From NCBI RefSeq assembly GCF_010183535.1, contig NC_071331.1:15500001-15564000 (forward strand): DNA of 64,000 bases. Reading direction: 5' to 3'. Under the pieces are notes generated by a model. That model saw only the letters and a list, made by a program, of their open reading frames with translations. It was not told the DNA's origin and ran no database searches. This document shows, piece by piece, positions 23,683-37,086 of the stretch (its first letter is position 1; each line of letters starts with the position of its first letter). A program made the translations under genes and the position numbers. The stretch comes from Caenorhabditis remanei (taxonomy: Eukaryota > Nematoda > Chromadorea > Rhabditida > Rhabditidae).

Positions 23683-25145
23683 TCAATACAACATTAATGT
23701 AGGATCGAAGTTAGTTGGAGTCTTTGATCTACCCCCGATCGCTATTTTTTCCGTAAAAACAACTAATGTTAACGGTGGAATATAAAGAGCAAATAGTGCA
23801 CATAAAGACATATAAAATGCATATGAAAGACTTGCTTGATTGAATGTTGTGAATCCGATATCATGATGTTCTTCGAGAAGCATTGAGATTTTGAAACTTG
23901 ATTGAAATTGTGAATAGAAAAGAGCAAGAGCTCCTCCATGTGATACAGCTGAAATCAAAACAAAATACAAAGGAAAAGTGAAAAGATATAACTCACAGGA
24001 TAACAAACTCCACAAATAGATTCCATTTGGACCAGCAACAGATATATCCATAGCCAGAGAAGTCATTGAAAAGACGCAAGTAACCACTCCAATCATTGAC
24101 CAAATCAGTGACATTGACTCAAAAAACAAAAAGAAAATCCAAACGGTTCGAGAGAAGAATGAAGTGCCCTCCTGGAGTTCTTGGAATACTAAAAAATACA
24201 ATTATTTTGTTACAAAATTGTATATGTTCACCGTTAAATCGAGTGTGAACTCCTCCTTGTCCGAAATCAATCTCTCGATTTCCAACAAAAATTCCTGTGT
24301 GAACGGAGCCCGCATGACGGAATTTTCTCGTATCAATCACTTCGGCACGTGCCCAATGTTCAGAACATCCCGAGACTATTGTGAAGAATATACTGGTAGA
24401 AAAATGATAATTATAACACGGATATAGGAGGAATTGCTTGGAATAGTTAATTTCAGTTCCAGAAAATAGTTACTTGTTTTTCAGAATATTATTATTCATA
24501 AATGTACTTCCCAGAGTGGGAGAACATGTCAATAATCGGGAGGTTCCATCGAACTTTCAAGACTGAAACTTAATTAGCCAAGAGTTATTCATAACTTCAG
24601 GTTACGGTAGCTACAGTAACGCGCAGCATCTATCTTTCCAGTTGAACAATTCCAACATTGAGAGGAATCAGAAACTTCCAAATGGTCACACAACTATTTG
24701 TTTAAATATAACTATTTTTTCTGTATTTTTCTAGTAAATTGGCACCCCACTCATGTTAGCTATTTAAATAAATGGAGATCGTAGTGCTACTACTCGAAAA
24801 TTTCCAAAACGTTCGAGAACTGTATGTATTCTGTTCCTAAAGACATCTCCGCTATTGTGAAGTTGGAATTCTATGATAATGAAGGCATAACTTTTTGAAA
24901 AAGTTATGCCTTCATTATCAAACTCGTAAAAAAGGGTTGCCGGTACATTAGAGAAGATACAGTAGTTCTATTTTCAGTGAGAGTAAAAGATGAATTTTGT
25001 GCTCAGAGTAGAACTGAATTTACCAATAAAACAGCCACATGTCTCGATGAAATTACATTTTCATCCGTGAAAATGAATGTCAAACGTACCTGAAAATGAA
25101 AGCACACATAGAAATAAAAACAGCAATTTTATGTGTTTTGTCCAT
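23683..25145 (-). CDS. Tetraspan claudin-like membrane protein
   Basis: Four exons (25090-25145, 24232-24392, 23997-24188, 23683-23948) total 675 nt, or 224 residues, with every junction in frame. The first intron is unusually long (697 bp) and holds a 47-bp perfect hairpin. TM1 is formed across the first junction (KIAVFISMCAFIF then SIFFTIVSGC). An extracellular loop follows (SEHWARAEVIDTRKFRHAG, HTGIFVGNREIDFGQGG), then TM2 (VWIFFLFFESMSLIWS to SMTSLAM), TM3 around GIYLWSLLSSVSHGGALALF and TM4 (YMSLCALFALYIPPLTLVVF). The short cytoplasmic tail ends TLMLY. Size and topology fit the nematode claudin/Clc-like four-pass family of cell-junction or channel-accessory proteins. The canonical W-GLW-C-C loop signature is not clear, so family membership is tentative. 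Confidence 0.72.
24874..24920. repeat. 47-bp perfect hairpin, 23-bp arms with a 1-nt centre
   Basis: The left arm 24874-24896 and right arm 24898-24920 are exact reverse complements around a single G. The core of each arm is GAAGGCATAAC / GTTATGCCTTC. It lies in the first intron of the tetraspan gene. Confidence 0.95.
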
Positions 25146-25834
25146 TGTTTTGACAGAAAAAAGGGGTTTCGTGTAGTGTTTCGTTCGAAAAATGAGGGAA
25201 ATGAAGTTCCGAAAAAGGCGGGAATGAGATGTTGTTGAAATTGAAAAAAAGAGTCAGTTTCGCAGGTTTCGTCTCCGATTCCGTCAATTTAGGCGTACAA
25301 ATAAAAGAGAGATTGGAGTAGCCTGATCTGCCGGATATCCACCATGTTTCACTCTCGCCCCGTCCAAGAACTCACCGTCTCGTTTTCTGACACTTTTTAC
25401 GGCACAAGAAACGTTGAGCAAATAGAAGAAATACAACACGGCAAAATATCGTTGCAAGCAGAAAGAGATAATGACGATTTTTAAGTTTTGAACTGTCTCG
25501 AGTGGACTGTAGTCTAGATAATTAGAAGTGGAAAGAATCGAGTTTTGAATTTTGAGTTTTGAGTTTTGGACTGTAAGAACTACAGTATGCAACTGTATGT
25601 AACATAAGAATGTGTCTAAAAATATTTTCCTATTGTACGAAAATCGAAATACGCTTTTTAAGACAAGAAAATGTATTGCACATAAGTAAAACTGAGATAA
25701 AAATTGAAGACATTCAAAGAATGGTTCGTTTTCAGGTGTTCATTTCAGAAAGACATGGAAATGTGATTGAACCCGACGACTGAAAACCCGTAACAAAAAA
25801 GTGAAAACATGGCCAAACTGAAATAAAAAAGAGT
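25146..25834. other. Spacer between the tetraspan and aminopeptidase genes
   Basis: No supported gene. It holds the tetraspan promoter and the aminopeptidase 3' UTR. An open frame at 25284-25592 on the minus strand contains a stretch (HGGYPADQAT) that looks like a fragment of a dispersed nematode repeat rather than a gene. Confidence 0.45.
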
Positions 25835-28800
25835 TTAAAAATTAGAGAGATCAGCTGCGAAAAACTGATGAAGAACGCCTTGTGACACACTTGAAACCCA
25901 TAGAAGATATCTTTCGAGATACTCAAAATGTAATGTTAAAAGTGGTCCCCAATTGGTGAGTAAACCACGAATCTGAAAATAAATAATAAGAAAACTTCAA
26001 TGGATTGGGGATATCTTCACCTGTTGAAGTTCATCTATCGTTTTCACTGAATGCAAAAGAATTCTGGAAGCGGGAAGAATATTCGTTGAGTTGGTCGAAA
26101 ATAGTGCAGTCTTCTCAAATGTACTCATTTTTGAAATCTCTGACCACAGGTATTTCCGGAATGTTGGATTGTAATGCAATGAAAAATCAGACTGCAAAAA
26201 ATACTTTTACTTTGAGATTCCTCGATATGTGATACCTGGAGTGCAGATGCATAAACTGCTGCATTTTTTGTGCTAACAATTGCTCGAGCTGTCTTTCGTA
26301 AGAGTTTCTGATCATGAGAACACGCTGCGAGTTGTACCGTTAAAGCCCACTTGGCACCAGATGATTGGAGTCGACTGTCAAGAAGTTCATGCTGAAATCG
26401 AAACGTCGAACAATTCGTTTTTCGACTATTCAGAATCTTACAATAGTTTTCACCTCATCTGGAGTGTTTGTGAATAGTTGATGACATACTGCAGTGACCT
26501 GTTTATGTACATCTTCTGTCCATTCATCTGGAGCACGAGACCATTTTTGAGTCTGAAAGTATCCCATTTTTAGTCGAATTCCTAGTTTTCTAACTTACAT
26601 AATAGTCGTTTTTACACGATGGAAGTCCAGCTGCACACCTCATTTGATATAATTTCGCGAGTCTTTCCGGTCTGACCAACCATAATGAAGCCGTTTCAGC
26701 ATCTACTTGACTCTCATTCAATAAATGATCCATTTGGGAAATGACTGGTTCAAAATAAATAAGAATCGCCTTATTGAGTTGAGTTGCTTTGAATACATCA
26801 ATGAATCTGTAGACTGCATCAATTCCAAAAAGCATTACTTCCATCTTTGACTCATGAGCCAAATATCCGAGAAGATATAAATAAAGATGGGGGTTCACTG
26901 AGTTCGACAGGAAATATTCAGCGTCAAGAATCAACTGCATTCTCGATTTATCATTGATTTCCAGATGATTCTGGTGTAATGTTCGAGCAAGAAGCTTCCA
27001 ATTCAACAAATCATAATTCACTCGATACGGATATTTCCATTCTGGATTCACAAGAACAGCTTGATTTGGTGATATCTCTGCGTCTCCGAATGAAACTGTT
27101 CGGTTCTTCAACCAGAATTCTCGAATAACTTGTCCTTCAGAAGTTTTCAAAGATCCAAACATGTAAGTGATTGGAATCGTCCACAAGTCTTGAGATGAAC
27201 CAACTCGTCGTGGTTTTCTCAGCTCATCTCTTCGACTTATTGGACTGATATCTGGCGGATTCGCGACCTGTAATGTTTCAAAATTCAATTTATACTGGCA
27301 TGAACCATTTTAGTTGTTACCTTCCTCCTCGCCGGTCGATGTTTTCTTCTTTTATCTTTCTTTCTTTCTATATATCCCTCGAATAATGTATCATCAAACA
27401 GTGTGGAGCCATCTTCAGCACTTCTGCTTGCTCTGAAAACTTTCTCATTTGAAAAGGACACAAATTTTTTGGTTTTCTACTCACCTGTATCTGACTGTCG
27501 CAGTCGATTTTCTATCTTTCAAGAAGCTTCGATATTCATGATGAACCGTCTTCCTCTGACTTATTGTCATCATCTCGTTGTCATAATTTCTTCTGAAAAT
27601 AATATTTATTCGCTTTAAGTTCCATTCAGACTGATCACTTACATCAAAGTAACTTCCGGAAGACCTTCATTGACAAACCATCCTTCCAGAACGAAATTTA
27701 ATTTTTCTTGTTCTGCCCCATGGTCTGCGTATGCTGGCAGACTAGCGAAGAGATCATCTCTTGATACTGATCGATACGCATTCTTCCGGAGATATCTTCG
27801 AACGGCCGCTTTGAAATCGAAATCACTGACTAAATCTCTCAGCATTCTTATCAAAACACATCCTTTCGTATAGAGATTTGTAGGATGAAATGACAATTCA
27901 ACTTGGGATTCAGTTGCAAGTTCTCGAACTAAAGACAGTCTGTGGTCCTCTTCGCTCTAAAAATAAAAACATTGTGAAAAAATTCATTAAACCAAAAATA
28001 CCTGAGCAGAAACAAGTGCTGCTAAACTGTCATAATACTCGAACTGAGCTGTCACTGGACGTTCCGAACTCATCATTTCATAGACATAAAATGTGGCAAA
28101 TCCCTCATTCAGGAATAGTTCAGACCAATCTCTCATGGTCACCAAATTTCCGAACCATTGATGAGCAGCTTCATGTGCAATCAGTTTTCCGATTCGAAAC
28201 TCATTATACATCCTGTCAACTGTCTCATTCACGTGATCTGAAAATTAATTTTCAGATCCTTAGGGTTCTGATTCGTTCTTACCAGTAATCGGTGGAGTGT
28301 ATGCAATTGAAGCAAACTCAAAGACAATGAGACCCCAATTTTCCATTCCTCCGACATGAAAGTTTCTTGCAGCAATCAAATCAACTTTCGGAAGTGGATA
28401 GGGAATCTCAAGTGCATCTTCCAGTCGATCAAATATAACTGGAGCGTATTCAAGAGTGAACTTCATTGACATCACATCTTCTGGATATGTCCACACTGTC
28501 ACAGGTATTCCTCGTTCTGTTCGAGTTTCTAATTTTACGAATTCTCCTGAAATTGTTCAGAATTATACCTCTGTTTTAATTGAAAACCTAAACACTAACC
28601 GATAGCAAATGCCAAAAGATATGTAGACATAGGAGGAGTCGATTGGAATACTGTAGTTTTAAACTGATCATTCCAATTCATTAAATGAAGTTGTTCAATT
28701 GGAGGCATATTTGATAATACGGTATACTTTTTATTATGCCTCACAGATATATTAAATGTTGCTTTGACTCCTGGTTCATCCCAACATGGAAAAAATGCTC

Positions 28801-30470
28801 GGGCAAGGGTCGGCTCGAATTTCGTAGTGAAACTTGTTGATTTCAAAGAAGAGTTGTTCTGATTATCAAGTGAACACCTGACTCCATCAATATCTTCATC
28901 ACAAATTGTCATGTTATATGACATTTCCAGAATATACTTCCCTTTTTGAAGCGGATCTCGCAACGAAATTCTTCCCAATTTTTTCGATTCTTCTCGTTTG
29001 AATGTCTTCGCGTAGAACTTCTTTCCGTCTTTTCTCAATCTCATTCGTTCGATTTTTATGTTTGGTCCGAGATGAAATTGGATTTCATCTTCAGTAGAGT
29101 TACCATAACTCTCCAAATGAATCGAGATATTGGCACGAATGAAAAGTGATGTATCGAATTGAGAGAAGTCTAACTGAAAACGAATCATTTCAATTTCGAT
29201 TCTCCAAATCAGAATTCTAACCTGTAGGTCATAGTGATACGGTAGAATGTACAACGGCAATGGAACTAATAATGCATCAGTAGACATTTTATTCGATCGA
29301 ACTGCGTGAAGTTGCTCTGCAATTCCAAATCCTCCGTCTGGCGGAGGTGGAAATACATCGGATATTGTGAAATTTCGTTTTTTCTCCAGCTGAAAAATCA
29401 ACATTTTCGTAAACTCTCCCGTTCTCAGATTTCATTTTTCTATTTTCGTTTTCCCATCAAAACGTCGAGTCAATGGGAAAAACTCAAACTATTAGCATAA
29501 TCGTATTACAGTGAAACGTCCTTGGGTTAGCCATTTTTGTGGGGGTTTACTGGCAGGACAGTCGGCACTAATTTGCATGCGAAATGGGTAAAATGAGTGA
29601 AATCGAATCGGTGGTGATTGACAGTATAATTCGTCATTATGACACAAAAACCTATTAACATAATCTGTCAAAAGACAATTTAATGTTTTGTTTCTTCTCA
29701 AATGAAATGGGAAACTTGACATGGATTGTCTCAAGGATACTTCTCGTTTTCAAGGAATTTCGAATTCAGTTTCAACCAGATAAGTGAAATCTCAAAAACC
29801 CATTTTCTTTCTTTTCCACCACATTTTCTCTTCACCAGTCATGCGGATTCTCATTCTTTTCAAATGTTTTGTGAGAAAAACGAAAGGAAAAAGTTATGAG
29901 TACACACCGGGATTAGTCTCTCGACGACTCTTGGAGGCGCTTTCTTCTTCAATGGTCCGAAAGCAGAAGACGTTGTTAGAAGGTGTGTGTTATAATAATT
30001 CTGAGATTCTGGAGTTGACGTCGTTGTGGTGAATGTTGATTCGAGGAGGAATGCTTCAGCCAATGTTAAATTCAACTGGAAACCAAATTTTGTTAGTGTT
30101 AGAGTTAATTGAAATGAAGGATCGTTTTGTTAATTGGGATTAATTTACAATCGAGGGAAAATGGAAATTGATAATCACGACTAACCATCGTTCGATTATT
30201 AATTTTCTGATTTTCTTCTGAAATCCAATGTCCAATAATTAGTGCAGCTAGTATTGCAAAAAGGAATATTGCATGGAGTAAGATAACTGCAATACATTTT
30301 CGAGCGAAATCTGATTTCCGACGTCGGGATTCTGAAACATTTGAATTAAAGATTTTCTATTTAATGCCTGAATTACCTTGTCTAAAATGAACGGTAGCTC
30401 CACCATTTGAGCCATTTCGTATGCATGGCTCTCCTTCTATCGGAACCATCGACTTGAATGTAACACTCAT
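25835..30470 (-). CDS. Type II membrane M1-family zinc aminopeptidase
   Basis: Fifteen exons: 30377-30470, 30186-30331, 29908-30075, 29222-29389, 28600-29173, 28283-28546, 28002-28237, 27643-27956, 27485-27592, 27321-27432, 26599-27267, 26454-26552, 26236-26391, 26021-26191, 25835-25972. They give 1138 residues. A short cytoplasmic N-terminus ([13 protein letters not shown]) and basic [11 protein letters not shown] precede one TM helix ([19 protein letters not shown]), so the catalytic part is extracellular. A Thr/Ser-rich stalk follows, then the M1 N-domain ([14 protein letters not shown]). The exopeptidase motif is GGMEN at 449-453 (GAMEN in most relatives). The zinc site is HEAAH at 493-497 with the third ligand Glu516 in NEGFAT, at the usual spacing. 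An ERAP1_C-like helical domain ends the protein. All key catalytic elements are intact, so activity is expected. Odd: a highly basic insert ([14 protein letters not shown]) between the catalytic and C-terminal domains. Confidence 0.93.
28235..28258. repeat. 24-bp perfect palindrome at an intron acceptor
   Basis: GATCTGAAAATT and its exact reverse complement meet at the centre. The minus-strand half supplies the TTTTCAG acceptor before the aminopeptidase exon that carries the zinc site. Confidence 0.9.
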
Positions 30471-33400
30471 CGAAGAAGTCGACGAATCATTGCTTTTTAG
30501 CAGTGGATCCAGTATGAATAAAGATTTGAAACCTATTTTTGCTCTGAAAACGAATCAAATAATGAAGGAATGAATGGAATCGTAGTAGGAGGATTCGACA
30601 TAAGAAAAGTTTCAATTTCAAACTCAAATTCCGAAAAACCTATCAAAAATTTTATTTGAATGACCACCAGATGTATGATTGTATTGAATACGAGAACCAC
30701 TTAAATATACGTTTTTATATGTATTACCAGAAACATTTTCTAAAAATATAACTGACATTTTATTGGAAAAATCAAAAAATACTCATCATATTTTGCACTA
30801 ATAACCTCGAAAAGTGGCAATTAGTGCAAATAAATGATAGAAAAAGAGGACGACAAACAACGACAAATCCGCCGCAAAGCAATGGAAAATCCTCAGTAAA
30901 AGCACTGTATCAAATTTCCAAATACACATTCAAAAGAAGACAAAAAAGAAGAATAGAAAGACAAAGAATCTGGAAAATTAAGAAGGAGAGCTTGAAGAGA
31001 AAAAGAAGAAAAAAGAGACAAAGATATACATCTTCTGAAAGAAATGTAAATGTTTCTATTGTTTTGAAAAAAGGAGAAAAAGGAGAAAATAAGGGGAGAA
31101 AGGAAGAGGTAGGCGGGATTTGTAAAGGTGACTTGAAAGAAGAATTTTAATTGTTGAAAGCAGAAAAAAGAGAGTTTTGGGTGATGGATTTAGGAGAGTT
31201 ATGGTGAAGAGAAAGGAACAGAAAACTCACTATCAGAGGTAAGTTAGAGTCTTGAATTCTCGAGTATCTGGATTACAACTACATCAGAAATCAACTCAGA
31301 AACCTTCAGATACTGTGAATATAGAATCATAAATTGAAACAAAGCTGACACAAAAATGACTAACTATCAGAAAATAATGGACACAATACCCGCAGAAAAA
31401 AGTGTTAAAATAAACAGATTTACACTATGAATGAAGACGAAAAATGCAACAAACGGTCTAGATTTTTGTCATTTTTACGATTGGTTTACAATGTAACTGT
31501 AGGCCATTTGAACACACATACAGTCACTATAAAATAGTCATAAAATTGACAATGAACAGAAAAATTGTCAGATATATTCGATCTACAATAAGTATACAGA
31601 GTCTCCAAGAAAAAAAATTGTAGAACAAACTTTTTCGTCAGAAATTCATACGAATGACTGAAAGAAACGGTGTGTATTGCGGAGCATTCGGGAGGCCATC
31701 AGAGCACATAAAACATGTAAAACACATGTTCTCGATAGTTGAGAAAAGAAGAAAAACTGCTGAGAAAAGGGAACCCAAAGGACAACAGATGGTTGAGTTG
31801 AGATGAAGGAATTGGGGAAAATGTTGGGGGTGCTAGGTACAGAGGGCATTTAATGATTCATATTAACATGAAAATGGTACAGTTTGAGTGAGAAGAAACT
31901 AGATTTCAACTAGAATCATATTGACAAACTGGGCACGAGAAAGGGATTACGGTGTGAATGTGAATGCGAGTATAGTTGTAATCTAGGCCGTTTAGACAAA
32001 AGGGAAAACGTCCGTAAAGAGTCCATCGGACCCATCAAAAACGATTATGAAGGCGTGTATGTGACAGCGAGTGCTCGTTTTCCAAAGAAGAAGTTTAGCG
32101 GGACGGAGGGAAGGGATTACTGAAAGAAAGAAACGAAAGAGAGGATAGGAAAGGGACGTTTTTGTGCTCTAAATGGGAAAAGGAATGAGAAGTTTGCCAG
32201 AGGCGGTAAGTCTTGGAACTAACTTAAAGAAGGGACGAAAGGGTTGGATGATTATGATGAATTGGATTAATAAGAGTAGATGAAGAATATTGGATTAGAG
32301 GGTGGAATGAACTTTTAGAAGCTCTCAATCTTCCTTTTTGAGGTAATTTACTGAATTTGATACACTCTCGAAGTAAGGTGTGGTATCCAAATAAAGAAGA
32401 GGGCAATGGCCGTGAATGGCAACACAAACAGCTAATGAAATATTGACAAAACGAAGAAAGGTAGTATGCAAATATTAGGATTATGAAAAAAGGAAGTAGG
32501 TCAGAAACACTGTGAGTAGCTTTACTTCTCTTATGAAAACAATCGACAATTACGTTAGAAATGTATCAGTTGGATGGTGATTGGTATAGAAAGAGACTCT
32601 TGGGGATTCCGAGAAAAGTATCGGGAATCCTTAACCGTTTTCAGTAATCCCATTAAGAACTCTCGATTCCCAGACTCTTCAGACCATTTTGGAGCCATCG
32701 CAGCGGGCTCTGTTCTTTCCGGAAATTGATAACACTGAAATGAAAAAGTTCTTGAGAAATCCTAGAAGTTTGAAGTTATTTTCAAAATTTCTCTCTCCTT
32801 GGATTAACTTAAAAAATCGTACAGTTATTTGATTATCCTCTCATAAGAGAAATCCGTAAAAAATAAAAGAAAGAGTGAGAGGAATTGAGTCAAAAACAAT
32901 TGTGAATGAATTCGTATTGAATCTCCGCCCATACAAAGAGAACGTATGTTTTTAGTCGTGTATCTAATAAATTATGCGCATTTCTTCTCATTCAGACATG
33001 CTTTTTATTCTCACTTAATTTTAGAATAAGGAGAGAAGTTTAGAAAAAAACAAGGGAACACATTGAGAAAAATGGATAGGGGAGAGAGGAAATTGGAATG
33101 TTGTATGATAACGGATTATTATTGTAATCAATCATTTTTTGTCGGTACGTTTACCCGACAGATTCAGGTGATATACGAAGTGTGATATGAGAGGAAAAAA
33201 GAAGAGAAAAAAGAGATAGAGAGAAGGGTAAAATGAGGTGATCATAAAGTGTGGGAACGGTTTTGCGGTAGATGAATAGGAATAAAAACGAAGAAGAAGA
33301 AGAAGAAGGTGTGGTAGGTTAAACAGTGGAGGAAAGAGCACTTGAATTCAAACTCTGAAGGATATTCTAGACTCGTTTCGCCCAATGAATGATGTGTTCA

Positions 33401-36400
33401 ATTTCTCAAAATATCCTCTTAGGTATTGAGAAGAATAGTACTTTCGAGACCTCCGTACATATCCAATTTATCATTTTCTAAAGTTATCCAAGTACCTAAA
33501 ATGGTTGTAAAGTGGTACTCCCATCGGACCCGAAATCGTTGAAGGGACACGAAAATTGGTGGCGAATATGTGTTTCTTCTTTTCCTTCCATATTCTTAGT
33601 TTTGCGGTGCCTGTTGTCTCTCTTCCTATGTGAAGGCGTCTGCCAGGAGGCTCCGAAATAAATTGAATCAAAATATAGATGTGTGCGTATGGGGGCCGCC
33701 CATCTTCTCCCTTTTCACGCCCATTTTACCCAATGACGGATGGAAATAAAGGAAGAGAAAGTGTACTTATTTTTGGGAATAAAAAGGCGAACGGATGTTC
33801 TTCTGTTGGAGAAAGGATTACGGTAGGTAGGTGTTGAAAACTGGAAATTGTTTCATGCTGATACATAATAGATACCTTTTCCAAACACAATGTGCGAAAA
33901 ATTCAAAAATTTTTGAACCTGGTACAGTATCATTTGGTACCTGTTCTGATAACCCGAAGTTCACATTAACTACCCATTTCCAACAGTCCATTATCAAAAT
34001 TAGAACTGCCAAAAACATTTAGAAGAAGGTGGGGAAAAGAAATAAAAACAAATGAGACTTGTCGCCCAATCTCAAAGAATATCCGTCTCGACACACCGTT
34101 TCAGATAACAATCTCAGCGTCTTGAACATCATCCAGAAATAGTGTATGAGATGAAGAGACGCAGAGAATATAACAACATACAAAAGATTGAAATCTAGTC
34201 GGTTGGCAGCACTTGAAAAGAAAGAAAGAATTTGGAAGAAGAAAAGGAAATTGATGGTTTCGAGCTCACTCTCTGAACGCAGTCTTTTTTGATGCTTCGA
34301 ACAGAAAAAGTTAATGAAAATTTCACTTCCAGAAGCACTCGAAAATTGAAAGTTCAGTTCTTCATTTTCTCAGAAATTTCCTCATTCAGAAACCGGATGA
34401 CCGATAAAAAATGAGAGAAAATGTTGAGTTGAAGTCAATGAAGCAAAAATTCGAATAAGTATTTCGTGGTTTTTTTTCTGAGATTTGGTTTTTGCTGTTG
34501 GTGTGGAAATATGTGTAAATCGAGTTTGGAAAAAGTAACAAAAAGTGAAAACTCGAAGATTCAAGTGCTTTTTTTGGAATATTCTAGTGGCGATGGAAGA
34601 GATGTAAACAAAGGATTCCAGAAGTTCCACATGTATCCAAGAAATCCAGATTGAGAAGAATCGAGTGAATTTCTCATCGAAATAGACATCTAAAATCGAA
34701 ATGAACCTCATCAAAGAAGCGGATCAAAAGCGTTTCAATAGCCAATTAAACATGACCTCCGCCTCGTTTCTTTTCTCATTTTCTTTATCTTTTCAAACGA
34801 GAAGAAACTTATCATTTATCAATAATAGACACGACACGCTTCTCATTTCGACCGATCATCTCGAAAAAGGGAAATTATGATAGCCGTAAATTTTTTGATA
34901 TAATTCGAAAAGATATGAGAAAGTCGTGAGAAATGAAGAGAGAAAATGTAGAGGAAATCAAAAAAGAACTCTCTTCCTAACCCCATTTTCCCTTCGTACT
35001 ATTCGAAGGTGCATTCGGATTAAAGAAGAAAAAGAGAGAGGATAATACCCCCGTTTTCCAGTGGATTAGAGGTTTAGAAGAGAGAATATTTTAGGGTTAG
35101 GATGCACAAGAAAACAACCTAATGAGGAGAAGAATTATATGATCTCGTGAAGAAGGAAAACGGTAGAAAAGCGGTAGATGGATAGACGGAAAGACGTATA
35201 ACACCTATGGTTTCGACGAGAATCCAAGAATTGCTACAAAAATTCAGCTGAATTTCGAGCATGAAGAGATGTTTTTTGGAGAAAAGTTTTTGTAAGACAT
35301 CTCACAATTATTATACTGTATTTTTCGATGTATTTCATTCGCCTGCCGGCCAATTAGAGAGTGCCGGTATGTTTTTCAAAGCGTCCATTTGGATGCCTGT
35401 TTATTAGAGTATATAGTTTTATTTCATTCTGAATATGTGGAAAATTAAATGAAATCATCTGGAGAAAAGATTTTATTGACAACAAAACTGGATCATAAAC
35501 CAGTCGAAATGAGCACTTCTTCTTCTTCCAATTTGCTTCTTGAGGCGGATCCGCATCAATGGTCCATCAATCACTATTACACATACATTAGACACCCTCC
35601 GACTGAGAGGCGCCGAGAGTTTGGACCACCATCAGACAAGTTGTCAAAATAGACGGCATCTCATTGAAAATGGATTCTGGAGTTAGAATAAGAAGATTAG
35701 AATAAGTGGAGAAAAGAGAGAGAGGTTCATTCGGATAACGGAATCATTTGAATGGTTTGTGAACGAATTATTGTGACAGTAATCATGATTAAGATGGTTC
35801 CAACAAGGGAAAAGAATCCAAGATGCTTAATTTGACGAGTTTCAGAAGTTACTGTAATTTTATTGTATTACAATCATGCAATGATCAACACGGTTTCACT
35901 TGTTGCTTGGATTCAAATTTTAGTTTTATAATATATGAAACTAATTAATTTTGCTTCGACTTTTCTCAGTCTCAGAATTTCAGATTCTCTTCGTTGCTTC
36001 TAGATTTGATCATGTTTTTCTTCGCTTCTTTGTATCGTTTTTTCCAAAAAAACTTGTCCGATTCCACCTCATGGTTGGAAGAACCGTCAATAAAATGATA
36101 ATATGAGAATCTTGTTTTGTAGAAAGTATTCTGATTTTTTGAATGAATAGTTTCAGTTTATATTGTTGTTTCCTGAAAATCTCATCTGGAAAAAATATTT
36201 CAATATTGTTGCGTTCATTTCTGGAATGATTGATGTTTTTATGTTTATTCTCAGTAAAACTTTGAGAGAAAAGAAAAACAGTATGATAAGAATTTGAGAG
36301 GGACAGGAGGACAAAACGGAAGAAAATTAGCAAAGGAAAGAGCAAGTTCAAAGAAAAAATGCCGAATTTTGTTCGAGGGAACGTAGGCAACGGGATAATT

Positions 36401-36847
36401 TTCCATAGGAAACCCCGGATAATAACACTACTCGACGTTGAAAAAATGAAGAGAAATAAAGAGATGAAAGCTGAAAATACTGGAAATAGTTGGGAGGAAA
36501 GAAGATGAGAAATTATGCCTATTTTCAGATTCGGATTGGGAGGATTATTATGCGAAATAAAAGAAAAACAAAGAAGACATGAGAGACGAAGAAGGGTTGT
36601 GTGCTTTTTTTACACCGGAAAAAGTTCACATTAAGAGTAAAGAATTAAGAGAAAACAATTAAAAAAAGAACATATGAACGGGCACACAGCTATAAGAATC
36701 AAAATTGCATAGTTCGTAGTTTGGATTAGAAAAATAAAACATTATGATAAAAGTTCAGAAAAGAAGAGTACTTTTAATGATTTTAAGGAGAGATTAGAGA
36801 TATAAAATGAAACGAATTACTATTGGAAAAATGGTTTTAAAAGGGAT
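30471..36847. other. Gene-poor region between the aminopeptidase and mca-3
   Basis: About 6.4 kb with no supported gene. The + strand is strikingly purine-rich over long stretches (repeated AGAAGA, GGAAAAG, GAGAGA), which produces spurious Lys/Arg-rich frames on + (for example 30824-31150). It must contain the aminopeptidase promoter and the 3' UTR of the distal mca-3 isoform. A 67-codon + frame at 35449-35652 is the least random-looking one but has no support from splice sites or family. Confidence 0.45.
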
Positions 36848-37086
36848 CTAGAGGTTGTTTGTCTCTTTGATGTTTCCTCGAGATGTGGATCGTGCTGAAA
36901 GAATATGAAAAATTAATGAATTTCCGCACTTAATAAATCTAAAAGAATTCTTCACTAACCCCGATTCTCAGAATCAACTTGGAGTCTCAACTGCCGACTG
37001 ATCTCACGAAGTCGAGCGGCCGATTGTCCTGTCAAACTGGGCTCGCGACGATCGAGTCCTGCTTGGAACGCTTTCACGACACGAAT
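36848..37086 (-). other. mca-3: mca-3 distal alternative 3' end (exons 36960-37086 and 36848-36894)
   Basis: The 39285-39353 exon leads in phase 0 to [16 protein letters not shown] (36960-37086), a calmodulin-binding sequence. The terminal exon ends with [10 protein letters not shown] and a TAG. This tail is about 80 residues including the 23-residue linker, much shorter than the proximal one, and carries no PDZ-binding end. Confidence 0.85.

Noticed and set aside
25284..25592. 102-codon minus-strand frame with HGGYPADQAT
   Set aside because: It looks like a fragment of a dispersed nematode repeat; it has no splice or signal features and lies in the promoter region of the tetraspan gene.
30824..31150. 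108-codon Lys/Arg-rich frame on +
   Set aside because: It is produced by a purine-rich tract; composition is low complexity with no domain, signal peptide or splice support.
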